A stretch of 64,000 nt of DNA. It comes from UBA4923 sp964486135. GTDB taxonomy: Bacteria; Bacillota; Clostridia; Saccharofermentanales; DTU023. The notes under the pieces are model-generated. The model ran no database searches. It was not told the origin of the DNA and saw only the letters and a list, made by a program, of their open reading frames with translations. Below are positions 25,977-35,232 of the stretch, piece after piece. The first letter of the stretch is position 1; each line of letters starts with the position of its first letter. The DNA is taken from the NCBI GenBank assembly GCA_964486135.1, contig CAZAKT010000003.1, positions 1-64,000 on the forward strand, given 5' to 3'. The translations under genes were made by a program, and so were the position numbers.

Positions 25977-25988
25977 GAACATAAGTTC
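25977..25988 (+). promoter_or_regulatory. LexA/DinR-type SOS box at recA
   Basis: GAACATAAGTTC matches the Gram-positive SOS consensus GAAC-N4-GTTC with perfect 4-bp arms. It lies 16 bp downstream of the recA -10 box and 51 bp before the ATG. This implies DNA-damage control of recA-recX by a LexA of the Bacillus type. Confidence 0.85.
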
Positions 25989-26039
25989 TAGTCCGCCACT
26001 ATGAATACGCAGACTGAAAAATAGAAGCAGGAGGGTGCC

Positions 26040-27170
26040 ATGGCCAAGGGAGCCAAGTCGAAACAGGACATTAAACCAAGAGAGGATAAGGATCGTCAAG
26101 TCGCGCTTAAGGCAGCGCTTGACCGCATAGAAAAGGATTTTGGCAAGGGGGCCGTTCTGACACTGGGCGATACCGGTGTCATGGAGGTGGAGGCCATTCC
26201 GACAGGCGCCCTGTCGCTTGATGTTGCCCTGGGGATCGGTGGCTTGCCGCGTGGCCGGGTGGTCGAGATATTCGGGCCGGAATCTTCCGGCAAGACGACT
26301 GTGGCCTTGCACAGTATCGCCGAGGCCCAAAAATTAGGTGGCATCGCCGCCTTTGTCGACGCGGAGCACTCGCTTGATCCGGCCTACGCCAAGAACCTGG
26401 GAGTGGATATCGACAATCTGATCGTCTCCCAACCCGACTATGGTGAGCAGGCCCTTGAGATTACGGAGGCCCTGGCCCGGTCCGGCGCCGTCGATGTCAT
26501 CGTCATTGACTCGGTGGCAGCCCTGGTCCCGCGGGCGGAGATAGACGGGGAGATGGGCGATGCCGTGGTAGGCCTCCAGGCCCGCCTCATGTCCCAGGCC
26601 CTCAGGAAACTCGCTGCCGTGATCAACAAGAGCCGGACCATGGTCATCTTCATCAACCAGCTCCGGGAAAAGATTGGTGTCATGTTCGGCAGCCCTGAAA
26701 CGACGACAGGCGGGCGGGCGCTCAAATTCTACGCCAGTGTCAGGCTGGATGTCCGCAGGATCGGCAGGATCGAGCAGGGGGATCGCATGATCGGTTCCAG
26801 GACCCGGGCCAAGGTTGTAAAAAACAAGGTGGCCCCACCCTTCCATGAGGCGGAGTTCGATATTCTCTACGGGCGAGGGATCTCACAGACAGGCTGTGTG
26901 CTCGATATGGGGGTTGATGCCGACATCATCAAGAAGAGCGGCTCCTGGTTCTCCTATGGGGACCAGCGCCTGGGACAGGGACGCGACAATGTCCGCAACT
27001 TCCTTGAAGAGGAGGAAAACCGCGATCTCTATCTCCAGATAGAAAATGAGGTCAGGGACTACTATCTCGACGAAGCTGAGGAGGCCCTGGCAGAGGAGGG
27101 ACAAGCAGGAGGCGGTGAAGATGGTATGATCGACGCCGATGTCGACGCCATCCTTGGACTTGATCTGTGA
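26040..27170 (+). CDS. recA: Recombinase RecA
   Basis: A 376-residue ATP-dependent strand-exchange protein and SOS co-protease. Walker A GPESSGKTT, the AEHSLDPAYAKNLGV block, loop 1 RAEIDGEMGD, loop 2 region INQLREKIGVMFGSPETTTGG and an acidic C-terminus are all standard. An AGGAGG site precedes the ATG. It is preceded by its own promoter and SOS box, and recX overlaps the stop codon. Confidence 0.98.
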   Translation: MAKGAKSKQDIKPREDKDRQVALKAALDRIEKDFGKGAVLTLGDTGVMEVEAIPTGALSLDVALGIGGLPRGRVVEIFGPESSGKTTVALHSIAEAQKLGGIAAFVDAEHSLDPAYAKNLGVDIDNLIVSQPDYGEQALEITEALARSGAVDVIVIDSVAALVPRAEIDGEMGDAVVGLQARLMSQALRKLAAVINKSRTMVIFINQLREKIGVMFGSPETTTGGRALKFYASVRLDVRRIGRIEQGDRMIGSRTRAKVVKNKVAPPFHEAEFDILYGRGISQTGCVLDMGVDADIIKKSGSWFSYGDQRLGQGRDNVRNFLEEEENRDLYLQIENEVRDYYLDEAEEALAEEGQAGGGEDGMIDADVDAILGLDL

Positions 27171-27631
27171 TAAGAACTCCTGAATTTGAAAAAGCGCGTG
27201 AGCTGGCGGTCGCCTTTATCGGCATTGACCGCTCCAAGTCTTCAGGCCGTGTCAGGCGCAATCTGATTCAAAAGGGCGTGGAAGCTTCCCTGGCGGACCA
27301 GGTGGTCTCATACTACCAGGACATTGATTACATTAACGACCAGCGGGCGGCAAAAAGGATTGCCGCCCGTTACAAGGGGAGGCGGCTCCGCTCCAGGCGG
27401 GCCATGGCCTCCGTCTTCATCCAGAATGGAATCCCTGCCCCTGTCGCCCGGGAGGAGTCCTTGCGGCTGGCCAGTGACCAGGAGACTGCCCTGTCGCTTT
27501 GCCAGGCTCACTTTCCCCAGGCCAGGCGGGAGGATGAGTTGGCTATGATGAAGCTCCTGACCCGGCGGGGCTATCCCGCTGGCCTCTCAAGGGATACTGT
27601 CCGCCGCTGTATTGAAAAGAAGGAAGACTAG
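27167..27631 (+). CDS. recX: Regulatory protein RecX
   Basis: A 154-residue helical protein of the RecX family, which caps and regulates RecA filaments. The typical three-helix repeats are seen (YYQDIDYINDQRAAKRIAARY and LLTRRGYPAGLSRDTVRRCI). It starts with GTG overlapping the recA stop codon by 4 bp, so translation is coupled to RecA. It is at the short end of the family. Confidence 0.85.
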   Translation: MIRTPEFEKARELAVAFIGIDRSKSSGRVRRNLIQKGVEASLADQVVSYYQDIDYINDQRAAKRIAARYKGRRLRSRRAMASVFIQNGIPAPVAREESLRLASDQETALSLCQAHFPQARREDELAMMKLLTRRGYPAGLSRDTVRRCIEKKED

Positions 27632-27650
27632 TTCCGGGCGGTATTTGCTA

Positions 27651-29015
27651 ATGAGGAAAAAAGAAGCCTATTATCTGCTCTCCCTGGGCTGCCCCAAGAA
27701 TGAGGTGGATTCCGAATGTATGGCTGCCCTGCTGGAAGAGGCCGGCTACCGCTTCACACCGGATCCAGAATCAGCCCGCTATCTGATCGTCAATACCTGC
27801 GCCTTCATTGAACCAGCGATTGAGGAGGCCATCGAGGCCATACTTGATCTGGCCTCCATCAAGGAAGCTGGGGATCAGGTCTTCCTGATCGTAGTCGGTT
27901 GCCTGCCTCAACGCTTCAAGGAAGCTGTCTTTGACGAATTTCCTGAGATCGACGCCCTCCTGGGAACCGGGGAATACGACCGGATCACGGATGTCCTCAA
28001 GGAGCTGGCGGAGGGCAAGGATCTGCGGGGACAAGGGCCGGGGCCGGCCGGCAGCATAGACTTTCTGGATACCAGGCGCCTGCCCACGGCTCCCCGGGGA
28101 ACCTATGCCTACCTGAAGATCGCGGAGGGTTGCTCAAACGCCTGTGCCTATTGCACCATTCCACGCCTGCGCGGTCCACAAAGATCCCGGGAACCGGAAG
28201 CCATTTTGGATGAGGCGGCCTATCTGGCCCAGCTTGGTATCAAGGAGCTGATCCTGGTCGCCCAGGATACGACACGCTATGGGAGGGACCTGCCGGATCA
28301 GCCGACCCTGGCTTCTCTCCTGAAAAGGCTGAGTGTGGAAGTGGAGGGACTTGAACTGATCCGTTGCCTCTACTTCTATGCCGACGCCGTAACGGAAGAC
28401 CTGATCGGGACTATGGCGGACAATCCGAAGCTGGCGCCCTACATCGACCTTCCCATCCAGCATGCGTCAGACAGGATCCTGGCCGCCATGCGTCGACGGG
28501 AGACCCGGGCTACCATCACCCGGAAGATCGACCTGATCCGCCGCATCCTGCCGGATGTCATCTTACGGTCAACTGTTATCACGGGCTTCCCCGGGGAAGG
28601 GGAGGAGGACTTCCGACAGCTGCTCGATTTCGTGAAGGAAATCAAGTTCGACAGATTGGGCTGCTTCAGCTTTTCCTGTGAGGAGGGAACCCTGGCCGCC
28701 AGTCTGCCGGATCAGGTCGACCCCGGGATCGCCCGGCAAAGGCAGGCCCTGGTCATGAGCGCCCAGCGTTCCATCGCCCTGGCGGCAAACAAAAGGAGGA
28801 TAGGCCAGGTTACGCCGGTCCTCCTTGAAGGGGTCGAGGAGCGTGGTATACTCTTTCAAGGGAGAAGCTATGGCGAGGCGCCTGATATTGATCCCGTGAT
28901 TTATGTTGCTGCCACGACGCCGGATTTGTCGATTGGCAGCCGGCCAGCCGTGCGTATTGTTGACGCAGGGCCTTATGAGTTGACTGGGGTAACACTCGAT
29001 GAATATTGCGAATAA
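27651..29015 (+). CDS. rimO: Ribosomal protein S12 methylthiotransferase RimO
   Basis: A radical-SAM methylthiotransferase of about 454 residues. The UPF0004 N-domain begins YLLSLGCPKNEVDSE, whose Asp-Ser separates RimO from MiaB. The radical-SAM CSNACAYCTIP motif (Cx3Cx2C) and a C-terminal TRAM-like domain follow. RimO thiomethylates Asp88 of S12. The ATG at 27651 was chosen; the TTG at 27612 would overlap recX and add residues not found in the family. No good ribosome site is visible. pgsA overlaps the 3' end by 17 bp. Confidence 0.92.
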   Translation: MRKKEAYYLLSLGCPKNEVDSECMAALLEEAGYRFTPDPESARYLIVNTCAFIEPAIEEAIEAILDLASIKEAGDQVFLIVVGCLPQRFKEAVFDEFPEIDALLGTGEYDRITDVLKELAEGKDLRGQGPGPAGSIDFLDTRRLPTAPRGTYAYLKIAEGCSNACAYCTIPRLRGPQRSREPEAILDEAAYLAQLGIKELILVAQDTTRYGRDLPDQPTLASLLKRLSVEVEGLELIRCLYFYADAVTEDLIGTMADNPKLAPYIDLPIQHASDRILAAMRRRETRATITRKIDLIRRILPDVILRSTVITGFPGEGEEDFRQLLDFVKEIKFDRLGCFSFSCEEGTLAASLPDQVDPGIARQRQALVMSAQRSIALAANKRRIGQVTPVLLEGVEERGILFQGRSYGEAPDIDPVIYVAATTPDLSIGSRPAVRIVDAGPYELTGVTLDEYCE

Positions 29016-29622
29016 GCTGACACTTTCCAGGATCGCCATGATCCCTTTTATCTTATTCTTTCTCCTGCCGCTTCCCTACTGTGAGACCTGTGCTTTTTCA
29101 GGCTTCATCGTCTCGGCGCCGGGCCGCGTCATCGCCTTTGTCCTCTTTGTCCTGGCAGCCGTGACCGACCTCTTCGATGGCATGCTGGCAAGAAAACAGG
29201 GACTGGTTTCGAATTTCGGGAAGCTGGTCGATCCGATTGCAGACAAACTCCTGGTCCTCTCGCTCTTTGCCGCCTTTGTCCAGCTGGGCCGGATCTCAAC
29301 CTATGTCATTGTCCTGATCGCGGCCAGGGAATTTGCTGTCACCGGCATTCGTATGGTGGGGGTTGAGCACGGACTTGTCATCGCGGCCAGCTGGTTTGGG
29401 AAGGTCAAGGCTGTTTTCCAATTCATCACCATCGGGGCCCTCATGTTTGAGCCCATCCTGGTCCAGTGGATTGATCCCTCGCTTCCCTTCATCGGCTACA
29501 GCTCACCCTGGACCATACCGGGTGACATCCTGGTGGCCGTCACTGTCCTGCTGACAGCCTTGTCCGGCTTTGACTACTGGTTGAAAAATAAGGAGCTTCT
29601 GTCAAATACCCTGAAAATTTGA
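28999..29622 (+). CDS. pgsA: CDP-diacylglycerol-glycerol-3-phosphate 3-phosphatidyltransferase
   Basis: A 207-residue membrane enzyme making phosphatidylglycerol phosphate, the committed step to anionic phospholipids. The CDP-alcohol phosphatidyltransferase motif DGMLARKQGLVSNFGKLVDPIAD carries the conserved Asp and Gly residues (DG-x2-AR-x8-G-x3-D-x3-D). Four or more hydrophobic segments are seen. It overlaps rimO; the rimO-pgsA-cinA-recA neighbourhood is common in Bacillota. Confidence 0.93.
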   Translation: MNIANKLTLSRIAMIPFILFFLLPLPYCETCAFSGFIVSAPGRVIAFVLFVLAAVTDLFDGMLARKQGLVSNFGKLVDPIADKLLVLSLFAAFVQLGRISTYVIVLIAAREFAVTGIRMVGVEHGLVIAASWFGKVKAVFQFITIGALMFEPILVQWIDPSLPFIGYSSPWTIPGDILVAVTVLLTALSGFDYWLKNKELLSNTLKI

Positions 29623-29685
29623 TAGACTTGATAATCCGGCGGATAAAACCCGGGACTTTGGATTGAATCATTAGGAGGCTTGTCT

Positions 29686-29925
29686 ATGACAAAACAAGAG
29701 ATTCTGAACAGGATACGTACCATACTGGCCAATCAACTGAGCATTGAGGAAGAGACGATCGAAATGGCTTCCAACATCATTGAGGATCTGAATGCGGACT
29801 CGCTCGATATCGTTGAGATGGTCATGGAACTCGAATCTGAATTTGATATGGCCATCATGGATGAAGAGGCGGAGCGGATCCGTACGGTCGGCGATGCCGT
29901 CGAATTCATTTATGCCCAATTATAA
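29686..29925 (+). CDS. acpP: Acyl carrier protein (housekeeping)
   Basis: A 79-residue acidic four-helix protein with the canonical phosphopantetheine site ADSLDIVEMVMELE (serine of DSL). It carries growing chains in fatty-acid synthesis. AGGAGG lies 7 nt before the ATG at 29686; an in-frame TTG at 29680 is too close to that site. It sits before rnc, as is usual in Bacillota (often fabD-fabG-acpP-rnc), but no fab genes are adjacent here. Confidence 0.95.
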   Translation: MTKQEILNRIRTILANQLSIEEETIEMASNIIEDLNADSLDIVEMVMELESEFDMAIMDEEAERIRTVGDAVEFIYAQL

Positions 29926-29931
29926 AAAGAA

Positions 29932-29965
29932 TCCTGTCCCGCCTCCGCTTGGCGGGGCAGTTTCA
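29932..29965 (+). terminator. Hairpin between acpP and rnc
   Basis: CTGTCCCGCC (29933-29942) pairs with GGCGGGGCAG (29951-29960) around a short loop, followed by TTTC. The T tract is short, so this may be a partial terminator that lowers rnc expression relative to acpP. Confidence 0.45.
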
Positions 29966-29974
29966 TGACCTGTC

Positions 29975-30664
29975 GTGTCACAGGAACTTTCGACATTGGA
30001 GAACCGCTTGGGTTATCTTTTCAGGAGCAGGGACCTGCTCCTGGAAGCCTTGACACATCCTTCCCATGCCTATGAGGAGCGGGAGGAAAGAGGGGATAAC
30101 CAGCGCCTTGAATTTTTAGGGGACGCCGTCCTCCAGCTTGTCGTTTCCGAATATCTCTACACGGCCAATACAGACGCGCCGGAAGGCGAGATGACAAAAT
30201 TGCGTGCCAGGCTGGTCTGCGAACCAACCTTGACACAGATTGCCCGTTCCCTTGGACTAGGTGATTATTTGCGTCTGGGCCACGGAGAATCATTAACGGG
30301 GGGAGCCGACAACCCTTCCAATCTGTCGGATGCCCTGGAGGCTGTTTTCGGGGCGGTCTACCTTGAGGCAGGCCTGGAAACCACCGCCAGCCTCATCCTC
30401 CGGCTCCTGCATCCCTACATCGAACAGGCCCTCAGGGGGGAGCTCAGCTATGACCATAAGAGCCGTCTCTACGAATGGGCCCAGGCAGGCGGGGACAGGG
30501 AAGTGACCTTTAGGGTCCTGGAAGAGGAGGGGCCTGAACATGACCGGGTCTATAAGATCGGTCTCTTCCTGAACGGTCAATTGCAGGCCAGCGGCAAGGG
30601 CAAGACGAAAAAGGCAGCGGAGCAGGAGGCTTCCCGGCTTTTTTTCCAGGGACTGGACAGGTAG
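29975..30664 (+). CDS. rnc: Ribonuclease III
   Basis: A 229-residue double-strand-specific RNase that processes rRNA and mRNAs. The RNase III signature NQRLEFLGDAVLQLVVSE is present, with the catalytic Asp and Glu further on (SDALEAVFGAVYLE). A C-terminal dsRNA-binding domain ends near KGKTKKAAEQEASRLFF. The GTG at 29975 is the most upstream sensible start; the TTG at 29996 is possible. smc begins 6 bp after the stop. Confidence 0.94.
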   Translation: MSQELSTLENRLGYLFRSRDLLLEALTHPSHAYEEREERGDNQRLEFLGDAVLQLVVSEYLYTANTDAPEGEMTKLRARLVCEPTLTQIARSLGLGDYLRLGHGESLTGGADNPSNLSDALEAVFGAVYLEAGLETTASLILRLLHPYIEQALRGELSYDHKSRLYEWAQAGGDREVTFRVLEEEGPEHDRVYKIGLFLNGQLQASGKGKTKKAAEQEASRLFFQGLDR

Positions 30665-30670
30665 GCCCCC

Positions 30671-33600
30671 GTGTTGAAATCGCTTGAAATCCAAGGATTC
30701 AAATCTTTCCCTGAGTATACGGAGATCAATTTCCATAAGGGGATTACGGCCATTGTAGGCCCCAATGGAGCGGGCAAATCGAATATCACTGACGCCATCC
30801 GCTGGGTCTTGGGTGAACAGAGCGCAAAAACCCTCCGCGGCCAACGTATGGAGGATGTCATCTTCAACGGGACGGCGCAGAGGCGGCCGGTAAGCTTTTC
30901 GGAAGTGACCCTGACCCTGGACAATTCCAAGCGCCTGCTCCCCATCGACTATGAGATGGTTGCCCTGACCAGGCGCTACTACCGTTCGGGTGAAAGTGAA
31001 TACCTGATCAACAAGACGCCTTGCCGTCTGAAAGATATCAACAGGCTTTTAATGGATACGGGGATCGGACTTGACGGTTATTCCATTATCGGCCAGGGCC
31101 GGATCGATGAAATCCTCAGCAACAGGTCCGAGGACAGGCGGGCCATTTTTGAGGAGGCATCCGGTATCGTTCAATATCGGACACGGAAAGACGAAGCCCT
31201 CCGCAAGCTGGAGAGGAGCGGACACAATCTGATCCGTGTTGACGATTTGCTCTCAGAGCTGCGTGATCAGGCTGTCCTGCTGGACAAGCAGGCAGCGCAT
31301 GCCCGGTCCCACGTGGAAATGGCCGCCCGCTATCGGAAGCTTGATACGGCCTTGACCCTGCGTCAGATCGAAACACTGGAATCCCAGAAGGACAAAAGGC
31401 TTGAGGACGCCCTCCTCCTGAAAGCGGACTTTGACCAGGCCCTGGAGGCACGGACCAGGGCCCGGTCGGACCACGAGGAATCTGTAGCGCGGATCAAGTC
31501 GCTTGACCTGGACCTGGAGAGGGAACAGGCAAGATTCAATGCTATTTCCGTCAAGGAAACGGAACATACCGGCCTTGATGCCCTTCATCGCGAGAAATAC
31601 GAAGCTTCCAAAAAAGGGGCGGAAAAGCTCCTGGAGGAAAAGAACCGCCTCCTTCTTGAACTGATGGCGACTGAACAGGACTTGTCAGGCCAGGAGGAGA
31701 AAAGGCAGACCTTGCTGTCAAGGCGGGATTCCCTTGGGCTTGAACTGGAGGAGACCCGTTCGGAGCTGGCCGATAAAGAGACGACCCTGGATGAGTCCGG
31801 CCGGGAAATGGCCGCCCTTCAAAAGAAGCGGGAGACTCTGGCGGCGGCCCTTTCAGGTCATCAGGCCTCCTTGGGGGAGGGGATGGGTGAGCGCCAGGTC
31901 CTGAAGGCCAGGCTGGAAGAACTCCAGGCAGAGGAAAAGATCCTCCGTGAGGAAGCGGAAGCGAGTGCCTCCGGCCTCGAGGAAGGCCGCAAGGAAGTCC
32001 AGGATCTTGAGCTGGCCATCGAGCAGGGGGAAGAAGAAGCCTCGGAGTCCCGGAAGGCAACGGAAACAGGCCACCGGAACGCGGATCTGATCGAAAAGAC
32101 AATTGAGGACAAGGCCCGTCAAGTCAAGCAGCTCCAATATGAGAGGGAAACCCTGGCAAGGCTGGAGTCTGATTTTGAAGGCTATACAAGGCCGGTACAG
32201 CTCTTGATGAAGGAAGCAGGAAAGACTGGCGGGAAGGGAATCTTTGGTCCTTTAGGCTCACTTCTGACCGTAGCGGAATCCCTTCAGCCTGCCCTGGAGA
32301 CAGCCCTCGGCGCCTCGAGCCACAATCTGGTCTGTGACCGGGCGGAGACGGCGGAAGACTGGATCGCCTGGCTTGGGAGGACCAAGTCGGGTCGGGCGAC
32401 CTTTTTACCCCTTGATTCACTCAAGCCCCGCCCTCTTGACCCAAGGACCCTGGAGGCGGCAGAGAAGGCCGAGGGTTGGATCGGGGTAGCCGCGGACCTG
32501 GTCCAATATGACCAGGCCATTGAAGCCGCTGTCCGCTTCGTCCTGGGCAGGATCCTCCTGGTTGAAAGTCTGGATCAGGCTGTCAGCCTGAGCCGGAAGA
32601 CGGGGCAGGCCTTTACCCTGGTGACCCGGTCCGGGGACCAGGTCAATCGCGGCGGTTCTATGACAGGCGGCTACAGGACTGCCAAGGTATCAGGTGTTTT
32701 AGGCCGGCCGGGCCGCATCAAGGCAGCCGGTCAGGAAGCGGAATCCCTTAAGGTGGAAATAGACCAACTGGCCCTCCGCTACGAAAGCGCCAAGGAGGAG
32801 CTCCGTGGAGTTGCCGCCCGGGAGGAGGCCCTGCTGGAGGCCTTGGCAGCGGACCGGAGGAAACTGGCGGTCCTCCTGGCTGGGGAGGAAGCGGGCGCAG
32901 CCGCCCATGATCGCCTCCTGGCCGACCTGGTCAAACGAGAGGCGGAAAGGGTAAAAATCGAGGAAAGGCTGGAGGAGCTGGCTGAGGGAAAAAGCATCCT
33001 GGAAGAGGCTATTTCCAGCCTTACAGAGGCCTTGGAGCTGGCCCTTTCGGAAAGAGCCGGGCTCGAGGAGGGACGAAGGATTGGGCAGAGGGACTATGAT
33101 GACTGCCGGGACCAGGTAACCCGGCTGGAGGTCACTCTCAAATCACTGGAAGAGAACCTGGCCGATTTCGATAGCAGGACGGCCGCCCGGGGACAGGAAA
33201 TAGAGAGGGCCAGGTTGAGGCTGGTTTCGGTTGAACGCGAGTGGCAGGACCAGACCAGGCGGATGGAGGAGGCCAGGGAGGACATCGAGGAAAACAAGAC
33301 GGCCCTGGGCCAGGCTTCCATTGAAAGAAAAGAAATCCAGGATTACCTGGGCCAACTCATGATGGAACGCGAAGAGGAATTGTCCAGGCAGGGGAGTCTG
33401 CTTGCCGATATGAACAAGGCCAATGACCAGGCCGCCTCCCTGGGGGCTGTTTGCGAAAGACAGGACTCCGACATCGAGAGGCTTGGCCAGCAAATAGACG
33501 ATCAGCTCAACAGGCTGTGGGAGGCCCACGGCCTGACCAGAAACCAGGTGGAGGCGGAAGCGGAGGACCTGGGACCGGTCAGCCGGGCGACGGCTGAAAG

Positions 33601-34243
33601 GGCAGATCTGAAGCGCCGGATTGAAGAGCTTGGTCCCGTCAACCATAACGCCATCCGTGACTATGAGGCCCTTGAGGCAAGAATCGAATTCACAGCATCC
33701 CAGCGCCAGGATATCGAGAAGGCGCAGGCGGAACTGGAGGGGATCGTCCATGACCTGGATCAATCCATGCGGGAACAGTTCAACCGGACCTTCCACGATA
33801 TCAATCAGAATTTCAACCAGGTCTTCTCCGAACTCTTCTCCGGAGGTCAGGCGGAGCTGGTCCTGGAAGGTGAGGAGGATGTACTCCTGGCCGATATCGG
33901 GATCCGGGCCCAGCCGCCGGGCAAGAAGCTTCAGAAGCTTTCCCTCCTCTCGGGCGGGGAGCGCTGTCTGACCGCCATCGCCCTCCTCTTCTCCATACTC
34001 AAGCTGAAGCCGGCGCCCTTTTGTGTTTTCGATGAAGTCGAGTCAGCCCTCGATGACGCCAATGTCAAGCGCTTCACGGATTATGTCCGCCGCTACGCCT
34101 GGTCCATGCAGTTTATCCTGGTCACCCACCGCAAGGGCACCATGGAGGCATCCGACAGGCTCTATGGTGTGACCATGCAGGAACGCGGCATATCACGGGT
34201 TCTCTCCATGGTGCTTTCCTCGGCCCTGCCCTACGGCGACTGA
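30671..34243 (+). CDS. smc: Chromosome segregation protein SMC
   Basis: A 1190-residue ATPase of bacterial condensin. Walker A GPNGAGKSN lies near residue 35. Two long coiled coils flank a hinge at about 515-665 (including the GSMTGGYR block). The ABC signature LSGGERCLTAIALLFS and Walker B FCVFDEVESALDDAN are near the C-terminus. The length is typical of bacterial SMC. The start is GTG after a poor ribosome site. The rnc-smc-ftsY order is the standard Bacillota arrangement. Confidence 0.96.
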   Translation: MLKSLEIQGFKSFPEYTEINFHKGITAIVGPNGAGKSNITDAIRWVLGEQSAKTLRGQRMEDVIFNGTAQRRPVSFSEVTLTLDNSKRLLPIDYEMVALTRRYYRSGESEYLINKTPCRLKDINRLLMDTGIGLDGYSIIGQGRIDEILSNRSEDRRAIFEEASGIVQYRTRKDEALRKLERSGHNLIRVDDLLSELRDQAVLLDKQAAHARSHVEMAARYRKLDTALTLRQIETLESQKDKRLEDALLLKADFDQALEARTRARSDHEESVARIKSLDLDLEREQARFNAISVKETEHTGLDALHREKYEASKKGAEKLLEEKNRLLLELMATEQDLSGQEEKRQTLLSRRDSLGLELEETRSELADKETTLDESGREMAALQKKRETLAAALSGHQASLGEGMGERQVLKARLEELQAEEKILREEAEASASGLEEGRKEVQDLELAIEQGEEEASESRKATETGHRNADLIEKTIEDKARQVKQLQYERETLARLESDFEGYTRPVQLLMKEAGKTGGKGIFGPLGSLLTVAESLQPALETALGASSHNLVCDRAETAEDWIAWLGRTKSGRATFLPLDSLKPRPLDPRTLEAAEKAEGWIGVAADLVQYDQAIEAAVRFVLGRILLVESLDQAVSLSRKTGQAFTLVTRSGDQVNRGGSMTGGYRTAKVSGVLGRPGRIKAAGQEAESLKVEIDQLALRYESAKEELRGVAAREEALLEALAADRRKLAVLLAGEEAGAAAHDRLLADLVKREAERVKIEERLEELAEGKSILEEAISSLTEALELALSERAGLEEGRRIGQRDYDDCRDQVTRLEVTLKSLEENLADFDSRTAARGQEIERARLRLVSVEREWQDQTRRMEEAREDIEENKTALGQASIERKEIQDYLGQLMMEREEELSRQGSLLADMNKANDQAASLGAVCERQDSDIERLGQQIDDQLNRLWEAHGLTRNQVEAEAEDLGPVSRATAERADLKRRIEELGPVNHNAIRDYEALEARIEFTASQRQDIEKAQAELEGIVHDLDQSMREQFNRTFHDINQNFNQVFSELFSGGQAELVLEGEEDVLLADIGIRAQPPGKKLQKLSLLSGGERCLTAIALLFSILKLKPAPFCVFDEVESALDDANVKRFTDYVRRYAWSMQFILVTHRKGTMEASDRLYGVTMQERGISRVLSMVLSSALPYGD

Positions 34244-34265
34244 GGCCGGGGAGGAGGGGTAAACG

Positions 34266-35177
34266 ATGAGTCTTTTTGACAGCTTCCGGAATGGACTGGA
34301 AAAAACACGGAACTTTATGACGGCCAGCTTCAACCGCCTGGCGGCGGGAATGGGCATCTTTGATGAGGAGAGCCTGGATGAGCTGGAGATGACCCTGGTC
34401 CAGGCGGATTGTGGCATCCAGGCGGCCAGTGAGGCCGTAGAGGCCGTCCGTGAGCACATTCGACAAACAGGAGACGCGACCCGTGAAGGGGTACTGGCTG
34501 TCCTTTCCTCCAGTCTGGCTTCCATGATCCAGGAAAAGAAGCTCGGGCTTGAAGAGGGCCGTCTTACCCTCTACCTCCTGGTCGGTGTCAACGGGACAGG
34601 CAAGACAACGACAGCGGCCAAACTGGCCCAGCGGGCGAAAGAGGATGGTCGCCGGGTGATCATGGCCGCCGCTGACACCTTCAGGGCGGCCGCAGTGGAG
34701 CAGTTGAAGATCTGGGGCGAGCGGACGCAGACAGCCGTGATCGCCCACGAAACAGGCTCGGATCCTGCCGCAGTCGTCTTTGACGCCCTCAAGGCCGCCC
34801 AGGCCCGAAAGACGGAACTCCTGATCATAGATACGGCCGGCCGCCTTCACACAAAAAAGAACCTCATGGAGGAACTGGCCAAGATAAGGCGGGTCATCGA
34901 CCGGGAGGCTCCGGAAGCCCTGGTTGAGACCCTCCTGGTCATTGACGCGACGACCGGGCAAAACGCCCTGGTCCAGGCCCGGGCCTTCCACGAGGCCATC
35001 CAGGTGACGGGGATCGCCATCACCAAACTGGATGGGAGCGCCAAGGGAGGGGTGGCCGTTGCCGTCGCGCGTGAAACCGGCCTCCCCCTCTGTCTGGCGG
35101 GTCTGGGGGAGGGGGCCGGCGATCTCCAGGATTTCGACCGGGAACTCTTCCTGAAAGCACTCCTGCCCGAAGTCTAG
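34266..35177 (+). CDS. ftsY: Signal recognition particle receptor FtsY
   Basis: A 303-residue SRP GTPase that docks ribosome-SRP complexes at the membrane. It has a short N-domain, the P-loop GVNGTGKTTTAAKLA, the DTFRAAA block, DTAGRLH and the TKLDGSAKGG motif. The acidic A-domain is missing, as in many Gram-positives. A GGAGGGG site lies just before the ATG. The ylxM-ffh operon follows with its own promoter. Confidence 0.95.
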   Translation: MSLFDSFRNGLEKTRNFMTASFNRLAAGMGIFDEESLDELEMTLVQADCGIQAASEAVEAVREHIRQTGDATREGVLAVLSSSLASMIQEKKLGLEEGRLTLYLLVGVNGTGKTTTAAKLAQRAKEDGRRVIMAAADTFRAAAVEQLKIWGERTQTAVIAHETGSDPAAVVFDALKAAQARKTELLIIDTAGRLHTKKNLMEELAKIRRVIDREAPEALVETLLVIDATTGQNALVQARAFHEAIQVTGIAITKLDGSAKGGVAVAVARETGLPLCLAGLGEGAGDLQDFDRELFLKALLPEV

Positions 35178-35197
35178 TTGACTGTCAAACAAAACAC

Positions 35198-35226
35198 TTG
35201 ACAGCTTGGCGCCAGCTGACTATACT
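35198..35226 (+). promoter_or_regulatory. Strong promoter for ylxM-ffh, apparently leaderless
   Basis: A consensus TTGACA (35198-35203), a 17-bp spacer and TATACT (35221-35226). With normal spacing, +1 falls at 35233, which is the A of the ylxM ATG. No ribosome site precedes that ATG. The transcript would therefore begin with the start codon. Confidence 0.75.
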
Positions 35227-35232
35227 GGCCCT

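Noticed and set aside
34122..35192. 356-codon open frame on the minus strand opposite ftsY
   Set aside because: It lies fully across ftsY and the end of smc, which have clear motifs; no ribosome site or domain supports the antisense frame.
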